Assembly (NCBI GenBank): GCA_002393195.1
Contig: DGIK01000021.1
Location: 1-13,936, forward strand
Source of the DNA: Bacteroidales bacterium UBA3824
GTDB taxonomy: Bacteria > Bacteroidota > Bacteroidia > Bacteroidales > UBA3824
DNA length: 13,936 bases
Direction: 5' to 3'
The position numbers were made by a program, and so were the translations under genes. Below the pieces are notes generated by a model that had not been told where the DNA came from, ran no database searches, and saw only the letters and a program-made list of their open reading frames with translations. Positions 8,654 through 13,936 of the stretch are shown one piece after another; the first letter of the stretch is position 1, and each line of letters begins with the position of its first letter.

Positions 8654-8661
8654 CAAAGTTA
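8654..8661 (-). promoter_or_regulatory. -7 element for the kinase/Sel1 gene
   Basis: TAACTTTG on the minus strand matches TAnnTTTG, giving a leader of about 17 nt before the ATG at 8630. No convincing -33 element is seen 18-23 nt upstream. Confidence 0.45.
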
Positions 8662-8700
8662 CAAAAAATAATGTAAATATGGAATTTTTTTCGTTTTTTT

Positions 8701-8820
8701 TGTTTTCATCCTCCGATTTCATACTGTTTTATCTGTTTTCATCCTCCGATTTCTTACTATTTTTTTTGATTTCATCCTCCGATTTCATACAGTTTTTCTT
8801 GTTTTTATCCTCCGATCTTG
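8701..8820 (+). repeat. 33-bp tandem repeat, about 3.6 units
   Basis: The core ATCCTCCGAT recurs at exact 33-bp steps, starting at 8708, 8741, 8774 and 8807. Units run 8701-8733, 8734-8766, 8767-8799 and a partial 8800-8820. Units 1 to 3 differ mainly in the T-rich second half (TACTGTTTTA, TACTATTTTT, TACAGTTTTT), and unit 4 diverges after the core, where it becomes a -7 element. A period of 33 equals 11 codons. The minus strand would read KSEDEIKKNSK-like units and the plus strand SSSDFILFFLF-like units, but neither frame has a convincing gene context. The repeat fills the gap between the divergent kinase and DUF4143 ATPase genes. Confidence 0.9.
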
Positions 8821-8829
8821 TTATATTTG
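8798..8829 (+). promoter_or_regulatory. Promoter of the DUF4143 ATPase gene, inside the last repeat unit
   Basis: CTTG (8798-8801) and TATATTTG (8822-8829) form a -33/-7 pair with a 20-nt spacer. The spacer contains the repeat core. The predicted leader is about 20 nt before the ATG at 8856. Confidence 0.6.
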
Positions 8830-8855
8830 CAACGTGAATCAAAACATAATGCATT

Positions 8856-10196
8856 ATGATAGAACGTACTGCAATACAAGAGTTGGAAAAATGGAAAAAC
8901 AGCGAATACCGCAAGCCGCTTATCCTTCGTGGAGCAAGGCAAGTGGGCAAGACTACAATTGTCAACAATTTTGGTAAATCGTATGACAACTACCTGTATT
9001 TCAACCTTGAAAAAACTTCTCATAAAGAGACATTGGAACAGGAGATGCCTCTTGACGACAAAATCAACTTGATGTTTGCCGCCGTTGGCAAAGTTCGTAA
9101 AAATGGTAAGACGCTAATATTTATCGACGAGATTCAAAACTCGCCCAAAACTATCGCGCTATTGCGTTATTTTTACGAGGAACATCCTGATTTGCATATC
9201 ATTGCGGCAGGTTCGTTGTTAGAAAACATCGTTGACGTTAATGCATCGTTTCCTGTGGGAAGGGTGCAGTATATGGCTTTGCGTCCGTGCTCGTTCCGCG
9301 AATTTGCTGTGGCGATGGACAAACAAAACTTTTTGCAATTACTTGATAATCCGTTGTATAGCGTGCCAATGCACAACGAATTGATTTCGCTTTTCAATCA
9401 ATACACGATTGTCGGCGGAATGCCCGAAGTAGTGCAGCGTTACAGTCAACAGCGCGACGTTCTGGCAATGGACGACATTTACGACACCCTTTTGCAGGCA
9501 TACCGAGAAGACACCGAAAAGTACGTCCGCCAAAATAAAATACTCGAAACAGTCCGTTTTATTTTGGAAGCCGGATGGCGGGCGGCGGGCGAAACCATAA
9601 CACTCGGCAATTTTATGGATTCGGGCTATAAAAGCGGCGAAGTGAGCCAAGCCTTTAAACTGTTGGAAAAAGCAATGCTCCTCGAACTCGCTTATCCAAC
9701 AGAATCGGTACAAGTGCCTATAATGCCTCAAATTAACCGTACTCCAAAACTTCTTTGGCTTGATACCGGACTTGTAAACTATGCCGCCGGTGTAAGAAGC
9801 GAGATTATCAGCGCAAAAAACATACTCGACGTTTGGCGCGGACGTATTGGCGAACAGATTGTGGCACAGGAACTTCTGACACTTAACAACAAAGTAGGTC
9901 AACGCCGCAATTTTTGGGCTCGCAACAAAGCGCAATCGCCTGCCGAAGTTGATTTTATCTATCAAATTGATTCGCAGATAATACCAATTGAAGTCAAAAT
10001 GGGACATAATTCGTCGCTAAAATCGTTGCACTCGTTTATGTCGCAGTCGCCCAACGATTTGGCAGTTCGAGTTTGGCCCGGAGCGTTCTCTGTTGACGAG
10101 GTAAAAAACTCTCTCAACGGCAAGACTTTCAGGTTGATAAACCTGCCGTTCTATCTTGTTGGCGGATTGGTGGATGTGGTGAGGAAGTATTCGTAA
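8856..10196 (+). CDS. AAA ATPase with C-terminal DUF4143 domain
   Basis: A 446-residue protein of the large AAA_14/DUF4143 family. Seen: Walker A GARQVGKTT (26-34, K32); Walker B LIFIDEIQ (87-94; D91, E92); a sensor-like AAGSLLE (117-123); the family-specific FPVGRV (132-137) and LRPCSFREF (142-150); and GGMPEVVQRY before the DUF4143 part. The C-terminal region has AEVDFIY (D366) followed by IPIEVK (E379, K381), a nuclease-fold-like motif common in DUF4143, and ends with INLPFYLVGGL, also typical. The protein is cytosolic. These genes are numerous and variable in Bacteroidales and archaea; their function is unknown. It is the only plus-strand gene in the accessory block, with a promoter inside the upstream tandem repeat. 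The gene appears intact. Confidence 0.92.
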   Translation: MIERTAIQELEKWKNSEYRKPLILRGARQVGKTTIVNNFGKSYDNYLYFNLEKTSHKETLEQEMPLDDKINLMFAAVGKVRKNGKTLIFIDEIQNSPKTIALLRYFYEEHPDLHIIAAGSLLENIVDVNASFPVGRVQYMALRPCSFREFAVAMDKQNFLQLLDNPLYSVPMHNELISLFNQYTIVGGMPEVVQRYSQQRDVLAMDDIYDTLLQAYREDTEKYVRQNKILETVRFILEAGWRAAGETITLGNFMDSGYKSGEVSQAFKLLEKAMLLELAYPTESVQVPIMPQINRTPKLLWLDTGLVNYAAGVRSEIISAKNILDVWRGRIGEQIVAQELLTLNNKVGQRRNFWARNKAQSPAEVDFIYQIDSQIIPIEVKMGHNSSLKSLHSFMSQSPNDLAVRVWPGAFSVDEVKNSLNGKTFRLINLPFYLVGGLVDVVRKYS

Positions 10197-10198
10197 TT

Positions 10199-10273
10199 TT
10201 CCACCCTCTCTATCTTGCACTCGTGTGTCTTGCTCTCCTTATCGTAATTGATGCCAACGAGAAGGACGGATTT
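10199..10273 (-). pseudogene. C-terminal remnant of a PD-(D/E)XK (PDDEXK_9-type) ATPase gene
   Basis: Between the DUF4143 gene and the gene ending at 10275, the minus strand reads KSVLLVGINYDKESKTHEC followed by KIERVE. This closely resembles the last strands of AAA-ATPase_like/PDDEXK_9 proteins, where a line such as LVGINYD-KE plus a short charged tail closes the nuclease domain. Only about 25 codons remain. A stop (TGA, 10280-10282) lies three codons upstream and there is no start, so this is debris of a third ATPase gene rather than a gene. The frame runs on into the 3' end of the DUF4143 gene and stops at 10151-10153, so the original stop may have been replaced. The match is from memory of the family and the stretch is short. 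Confidence 0.55.
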
Positions 10274-10274
10274 T

Positions 10275-11192
10275 TTATTTCAACAACTTTGTTACATACT
10301 CATTATCACCGTGTACAGCATTGGAAAACTCTTTCCTGAATACTTCGTAAATATCGTTCTGTGTTTCAAGGTCAGGCAAATCTGTGTAGGCACAATGTTT
10401 GTTGAGTACTTTAATATAATAACCTGTTTCATTGAGTGTTATATCCGTAAAAAGGTTTATGTTCGTGAGCCTTTGGCGATAGCCTATTCCCCTTCGCCCA
10501 TAATAATCAATTCTAACGGATTTGATTTTGGGGATATGAAGTTCCAAATCCTTGTCTCGGTCGTACTGCGTGTCGTCCCAAATTGGATAACAATCCGTCA
10601 ACTCGTCTTGCTTAACAGAAAGTTCATTATGGACTTCGTGCCATTCAAAAGTGAGACCCTCCGTTTTTTGAATACCTGACGCTATTTTTTGAGACAATGG
10701 GCGGACAAAATCATATACAAACTTTCTTATGTCCTTAATGTCCGTAATTGGGATTGGGGAAAAGCCATTGCTCTCAAATTCTTTGAAATCAGGGTTCTTA
10801 TACCAATTGGTTACAAAACCATCCTTATTGATATGTAATGAAAGATAATCACCAAAGCCATCTTTTTCGGGCAGAAAACAATTGGGGACATAACCTTTTA
10901 TTGTGTAAAATTCGTTTCTGTTAGAATCCAACAATGTGTAAGTTCCTTGATCACATATTTTTGCATTCAACGTCAGTTCACCAAAATCATCCGTCCATTC
11001 CAAAACCTTATGTGAATCCAAATCCACTGTTATGTTCCAATATGGATGAGGAGATTTAGGCTCTCTCAGACACGGGGAATCATATTCCGAGTATTGTTTC
11101 TCGAAGTCGAAAAACATAAAATACGCCGGAATCGAAATCTTCACATATTTGCTTTTAGTTTTCAGCGCTTGTATTGACGTTTTTTGTCCCAT
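10275..11192 (-). CDS. Hypothetical protein, two-part, unrecognised family
   Basis: A 305-residue protein with no signal peptide or membrane segment. The first part (about 16-130) alternates aromatic and charged residues in a beta-rich pattern: HPYWNITVDLDSHKVLEW, CDQGTYTLLD, GYVPNCFLPEKDGFGDYLSL and INKDGFVTNWY. I have seen similar short patterns (a line ending in -NW, then D-GSY-L-D, YVP, GDY, I-NW) in small uncharacterised Bacteroidales proteins, which hints at a common beta-sandwich domain of unknown role. The second part (about 145-305) starts with a helix (DIRKFVYDFVRPLSQKI) and contains CYPIWDDTQYDRDKD, and I do not recognise it. Its stop abuts the ATPase-gene remnant. Upstream there is only one poor promoter candidate. 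Length, intact frame and plausible composition support a real gene. No function is assigned. Confidence 0.75.
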   Translation of the reverse strand: MGQKTSIQALKTKSKYVKISIPAYFMFFDFEKQYSEYDSPCLREPKSPHPYWNITVDLDSHKVLEWTDDFGELTLNAKICDQGTYTLLDSNRNEFYTIKGYVPNCFLPEKDGFGDYLSLHINKDGFVTNWYKNPDFKEFESNGFSPIPITDIKDIRKFVYDFVRPLSQKIASGIQKTEGLTFEWHEVHNELSVKQDELTDCYPIWDDTQYDRDKDLELHIPKIKSVRIDYYGRRGIGYRQRLTNINLFTDITLNETGYYIKVLNKHCAYTDLPDLETQNDIYEVFRKEFSNAVHGDNEYVTKLLK

Positions 11193-11289
11193 AGTAATTT
11201 ATTTTTTTTGTTTTATACGCAATTAATGCATTAAATGATACCTTTGAAATAAACACGGTCATAATGTTTGCTTTAAAATTATCAATGCC

Positions 11290-11297
11290 CAAACATA
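11290..11297 (-). promoter_or_regulatory. Possible -7 element for the 305-residue hypothetical gene
   Basis: TATGTTTG on the minus strand fits TAnnTTTG and is the only such match in the 116-bp gap before the gene; it would give a leader of about 90 nt. No -33 element was identified. Confidence 0.25.
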
Positions 11298-11308
11298 CGA
11301 AAAAAACA

Positions 11309-12997
11309 TCAATCATACATCAACTGATAATCCTTCTTCCTGCCTCGTGTCCAAAATTCTTGCGGGACGGCCTTCCAATTGCCCAAGGCGTGTGGGGAGA
11401 CGACGCGCTTTCCCTCGATGTGCTTCATTATGATGTAGCGGAGGTCTTTGACGGAGGAGGCGACGATGCGGTCGAGGAGCTGTTCGTGCGGGATGCCCGC
11501 GCCTTCGGTGAGGTGTCCGCCGCCGCCGTTGCCACGGTAGGAGTTGATGGCTACGGTATAGGTGGCGTCGAGATTGAAGGGGCGACCATCCATAAAGCCG
11601 AGGATGGTGATTTTTTCACCGGCGGGCTTTTGGAGGTCCACAGTGTAGCGAATGCCAGACGCGGAAGAATAGTTGTAAAACTTGCCGGCGGTGCGGTTGT
11701 TGCCCTTCTCGTCAACTTCAAAAAGCACCAAATGATCCTTGCGGTCGCTCATCTCATTGAACCACGACGAATACGAATATTCGAGGTAGCCAAGGATTTC
11801 ACGTCCGGAGAGACGCATCGTATATAACAGATTTTCAAACTTGTACAACTTGAACATATCGCGGATGCACACCACGCCTTTCGATACTTTGGAATCGAAT
11901 GTGAGCGGCGCGGCAAATGAAATGTCCGCCCCCGTCTCCTCCAACTGTATGCTGTGTATCAAATCCACAAACGCCGAATTGCCAAACATCGCGTCCCTCG
12001 AACTTACTGTCCTCGTGAACTTTGCGATTGGTTTGGAGACATAATCCTTCACGATGTGGATATATTTGCTGTAACGGCGCATCATCTCGCGGTCGGGTTC
12101 GCAGGAGTTCATCTCCATAATGAGGCCCGTGATTTTTTTGTCGATAATCTTGTCGCCGTCCTTCTTCACTTGGATAGAGGCAACGGCGGCGAGGCGGGCG
12201 CAGTTTTTGGGGTCGAGGATTATGACGCGCTGACCCTCACAGTTGCGCACCACGGTATTCGCCTCCTGATGGTCGTGTCCGGCAAATATGAGGTCGAAGC
12301 CCGGCACTTGCGTCGCCACAAGGCTCGATGCGTTTTCATTCATAAAATCTTGGTCGGAGCGGTTGTTGTAGGTGCTGTCAACCCCCGAATGGAACAGCCC
12401 GACCACAATGTCGGCGTGTTCTTGCTCCCTGACGACCTTCACCCAACGGCGGGCGGTCTCCACCATATCCTTGAACTCCATTCCCGTCCATAGGTATTCG
12501 GGCAGCCAAGTAGGGATGGAGGGCGTTATAAGTCCAATAATCGCAATCTTGACACCGTGGCGGTCGAGTATCGTATATGGCTGAAAATAAGGCTCGTCTG
12601 TGCCCTTGTGGACGGCGTTTGCGGCAAGCCACGGAAACTTAAAATCCTTGATTAACTTGTCGTAAACCTCGTGCCCGGTCTCGATGTCGTGGTTGCCGAC
12701 GCTCGCCGCATCGTATCCCATAAAGTTCATCACGTCGGCGCAGATGTGGGTGCCGTCGTAATTCTCGTAGTTGGAATAATAAACCACGGGCTGACCTTGG
12801 AGAAAGTCGCCATTGTCGAGGAGTATCACGTCCTGACTCTCCACGGCACGTTGCTCCTTGATGTATGTATATACCTGCGCCAACGACGTATTGAGAGGCT
12901 CGTTCTCAATGAAGTCGTATGGGAATATCGCCCCGTGGACGTCGCTCGTCGCTATTATCTTAATCCGTACTATTTCCGGCACTGTTGTCTGTTCCAT
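11309..12997 (-). CDS. Metallophosphatase/5'-nucleotidase (UshA-like), no signal peptide
   Basis: A 562-residue protein of the UshA/CpdB group, which hydrolyses nucleotides or cyclic nucleotides with a two-metal centre. Metallophosphatase motifs in order are SDVHG (18-22; D19, H21), NGD (62-64), GNHD (101-104; N102, H103), LFHSG (H203) and GHDH (240-243; H241, H243). The C-terminal 5'-nucleotidase domain follows after about residue 330, with GADISFAAPL, LSGREI and INSYRGNGGGGH lining the substrate pocket. UshA itself is periplasmic, but this N-terminus (MEQTTVPEIVRIKIIATSD) carries no signal sequence, so the enzyme looks cytosolic and its substrate is open. ATG 12997 was chosen: a GTG at 13090 keeps the frame open but lies upstream of the -7 box and adds no signal peptide. 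All metal ligands appear present. Confidence 0.92.
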   Translation of the reverse strand: MEQTTVPEIVRIKIIATSDVHGAIFPYDFIENEPLNTSLAQVYTYIKEQRAVESQDVILLDNGDFLQGQPVVYYSNYENYDGTHICADVMNFMGYDAASVGNHDIETGHEVYDKLIKDFKFPWLAANAVHKGTDEPYFQPYTILDRHGVKIAIIGLITPSIPTWLPEYLWTGMEFKDMVETARRWVKVVREQEHADIVVGLFHSGVDSTYNNRSDQDFMNENASSLVATQVPGFDLIFAGHDHQEANTVVRNCEGQRVIILDPKNCARLAAVASIQVKKDGDKIIDKKITGLIMEMNSCEPDREMMRRYSKYIHIVKDYVSKPIAKFTRTVSSRDAMFGNSAFVDLIHSIQLEETGADISFAAPLTFDSKVSKGVVCIRDMFKLYKFENLLYTMRLSGREILGYLEYSYSSWFNEMSDRKDHLVLFEVDEKGNNRTAGKFYNYSSASGIRYTVDLQKPAGEKITILGFMDGRPFNLDATYTVAINSYRGNGGGGHLTEGAGIPHEQLLDRIVASSVKDLRYIIMKHIEGKRVVSPHALGNWKAVPQEFWTRGRKKDYQLMYD

Positions 12998-13019
12998 TAT
13001 TGATGTGTTTTTGAAATTC

Positions 13020-13057
13020 CAAAGATACATATAATTATTGGATATTGTGGCATCAAG
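13020..13057 (-). promoter_or_regulatory. Promoter for the 5'-nucleotidase gene
   Basis: TATCTTTG on the minus strand at 13020-13027 is a full -7 match; TTGATG (13051-13056) is a weak -33 candidate with a long 23-nt spacer. The start site would fall about 15 nt before ATG 12997. Confidence 0.45.
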
Positions 13058-13157
13058 ATGGCAAATTTTTTTTAAGTATTTTGCGTACACATCACCAACT
13101 ATGTAATAAACAAAACGTTAACAGACGGGAAAATTATTTATAAAAGATTAATACAGC

Positions 13158-13192
13158 GTTAATGATAATGTCAGATACTTGGAATAATTTTG
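13158..13192 (+). promoter_or_regulatory. Plus-strand promoter without a downstream plus-strand gene
   Basis: TAATTTTG (13185-13192) matches the -7 consensus, with GTTAATG (13158-13164) 20 nt upstream as a weak -33 candidate. It points at the hairpin at 13255-13294, not at an open frame. Confidence 0.4.
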
Positions 13193-13198
13193 CAGCGT

Positions 13199-13294
13199 GA
13201 AACAAGGAAATAATTGTCTTTTCATATATTAGGTTTAGGTTATAGATTTGTAGCAAAAATGCAGACCCCGTTTCGGGAGTCTGCATTTTGTTTT
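13199..13294 (+). ncRNA. Candidate small RNA of about 95 nt
   Basis: The 322-bp gap between the nucleotidase start and the next gene holds a plus-strand promoter-like sequence and, some 60 nt later, a strong hairpin followed by TTTTT. A transcript between them would be about 95 nt, with an AT-rich unstructured 5' part (TTAGGTTTAGGTTATAG near 13229-13245) and a terminator as its 3' end. No start codon with a sensible frame lies inside it. No known RNA family was recognised. The hairpin alone could instead serve only the minus-strand gene, so the RNA is speculative. Confidence 0.35.
13255..13294. terminator. Strong bidirectional hairpin terminator
   Basis: AAAATGCAGAC (13256-13266) pairs perfectly with GTCTGCATTTT (13279-13289), and CCCG/CGGG extends the stem around loop TTT with one bulged A. 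T runs follow in both directions (TTTTT at 13291-13295 on plus, TTTTT-G on minus). It ends the minus-strand gene that stops at 13320 and could end a plus-strand small RNA. Confidence 0.85.
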
Positions 13295-13319
13295 TATGAT
13301 GGTATTAATATGCTGAGCA

Positions 13320-13936
13320 TCAGAGGTTTTCGTCGGACTTCGACTCCTTGCGCTCCAATGTATAGACCTTGTTTTCGGCGTACATCGCTACACGAGTGAT
13401 TCTGCCGTCCTCATTGCGATCCATATCAAAATGAATGTTGGGCACAAAACGCCTTGCAACATATTTCAAAGCCTTGCCACACGCAAACCAAAACTTTTTC
13501 CTATGGCGGTGCTTCTTGTCCTTGGTATTATTGTCGTCATAATCATCATTCAAATCATCAAACGGCAATATCTCCACCTGGGGTGCGGACGGCTCGTCCG
13601 CCACGATAGGCAGCGACGTCGTATCTTGGAGCGCGGACGGCTCGTCCGCCACAACAACCTCCACGATTTCAACCGGCACCTCAACCATATCATCGCACCA
13701 TACCTCTTCGTCGATGATGTCCTCAGATTTGTTCGGGACGGTGGTTTTGGTGTCTGCAACATAGTTTTGGCGTGATATTTCATTCTCTTCTTGGTGTGGC
13801 AGGCGAGCCGCCTGCGTTCCATCCTCTTCTTGGTGTGGCAGGCGGGACGCCTGCACTCCAGTTGGGCGGAAGTTATCAACAGCAACCGATGGTTCTACGG
13901 GCGGAAGTATCGACACGGTGGCTTTGTGGCCGATAG
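13320..13936 (-). CDS. Uncharacterised acidic/low-complexity protein, C-terminal part (partial)
   Basis: The frame is open to the right edge of the window (reading IGHKATVSILPPVEPS), so the true start lies outside; a GTG at 13916 is possible but not needed. The first two thirds are low complexity: two QA-RLPHQEE units, two VADEPSA units, and a run of Asp/Asn (NDDYDDNNTKD). All of these peptide units are encoded by copies of one DNA palindrome. The last 55 residues look folded: KFWFACGKALKYVARRFVPN, then DRNEDGRIT, which resembles the first eight positions of an EF-hand loop but lacks the acidic twelfth position, and a basic/acidic tail. Function unknown. The ordered C-terminus suggests a real protein whose linker tolerates insertions. 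The terminator at 13255-13294 lies 25 bp after the stop. Confidence 0.7.
   Translation of the reverse strand, partial: IGHKATVSILPPVEPSVAVDNFRPTGVQASRLPHQEEDGTQAARLPHQEENEISRQNYVADTKTTVPNKSEDIIDEEVWCDDMVEVPVEIVEVVVADEPSALQDTTSLPIVADEPSAPQVEILPFDDLNDDYDDNNTKDKKHRHRKKFWFACGKALKYVARRFVPNIHFDMDRNEDGRITRVAMYAENKVYTLERKESKSDENL
13579..13604 (+). repeat. 26-bp palindromic element, copy 1
   Basis: Left flank TGGGGTGC, stem GCGGACG / CGTCCGC around GCT, right flank GCCAC. It lies antisense to the host gene, which reads it as VADEPSAPQ. Confidence 0.85.
13627..13652 (+). repeat. 26-bp palindromic element, copy 2
   Basis: Left flank TGGAGCGC, the same stem GCGGACG / CGTCCGC around GCT, right flank GCCAC. 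It starts 48 bp after copy 1 in the same orientation and is read by the host gene as VADEPSALQ. Confidence 0.85.
13796..13821 (-). repeat. 26-bp palindromic element, copy 3
   Basis: On the minus strand: left flank TGGAACGC, stem GCAGGCG / CGCCTGC around GCT, right flank GCCAC. It is sense to the host gene, which reads it as GTQAARLPH. The stem differs from copies 1 and 2 by compensatory changes on both arms. Confidence 0.85.
13835..13860 (-). repeat. 26-bp palindromic element, copy 4
   Basis: On the minus strand: left flank TGGAGTGC, stem GCAGGCG / CGCCTGC around TCC, right flank GCCAC, read as GVQASRLPH. It is exactly 39 bp (13 codons) from copy 3, and the following ACCAAGAAGAG is shared, so this pair probably arose by local duplication. 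Confidence 0.85.

Noticed and set aside
8701..8820. CRISPR array
   Set aside because: The units are contiguous and similar along their full length, with no unique spacers and no cas genes.
8340..8837. Plus-strand frame covering the kinase start and the tandem repeat
   Set aside because: The first half is antisense to the kinase catalytic domain and the second half is only the 33-bp repeat read as SSSDF units; no promoter or start context.
11264..11827. 187-codon plus-strand frame opposite the nucleotidase gene
   Set aside because: It is antisense to the conserved C-terminal nucleotidase domain and rich in Ala/Val/Gly as expected for a shadow frame. A TAnnTTTG match at 11239-11246 points at it, but one short box is not enough.
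12998..13090. GTG start at 13090 for the nucleotidase gene
   Set aside because: The -7 box at 13020-13027 lies inside this extension, and the added residues are neither a signal peptide nor a conserved domain.
1..13936. Integrase, transposase, tRNA or rRNA genes marking a mobile island
   Set aside because: Looked for on both strands and none seen; mobility of the accessory block is therefore only inferred from gene content and decay.

Overview
The window looks like a chromosomal segment from a member of the Bacteroidales (phylum Bacteroidota). Most intergenic regions carry the -7 element TAnnTTTG typical of that phylum (VTC, asd, PepO, both ATPase genes, the kinase and the nucleotidase), Shine-Dalgarno sequences are largely absent, and the gene families are common there (lipoprotein M13 peptidase, DUF4143 ATPase, VTC/DUF4956 pair). 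The genus cannot be fixed from the sequence.

Layout. Positions 1-2171 hold three minus-strand genes: aspartate-semialdehyde dehydrogenase (asd), then, from its own promoter, a VTC-type polyphosphate polymerase domain protein followed by the start of a DUF4956 membrane protein that runs off the left edge. A divergent intergenic region (2172-2361) drives asd leftwards and a lipoprotein M13 (PepO/neprilysin) peptidase rightwards (2362-4389). The peptidase gene ends in two successive hairpin terminators facing a convergent gene.

Positions 4455-11192 look like an accessory block. From left to right they hold: an AAA-like ATPase fused to a PD-(D/E)XK nuclease-type domain (minus); a broken gene with a frameshift and an in-frame stop (minus); a Ser/Thr-kinase-like protein fused to Sel1 repeats (minus); a 33-bp tandem repeat whose last unit contains a promoter; a DUF4143-type ATPase (plus); a roughly 25-codon remnant of another PD-(D/E)XK ATPase gene (minus); and an unrecognised 305-residue protein (minus). 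Two nuclease-linked ATPases, debris of a third, a decayed gene and a signalling kinase side by side suggest turnover of accessory genes. No integrase, transposase or att site was seen.

The right end (11309-13936) holds a cytoplasmic-looking UshA-type metallophosphatase/5'-nucleotidase, a 322-bp gap with a strong hairpin terminator and a candidate small RNA of about 100 nt, and the C-terminal part of an uncharacterised acidic protein. The coding sequence of that last gene contains four copies of one 26-bp palindromic element, two in each orientation, all read in frame. This is the most unusual feature of the window.
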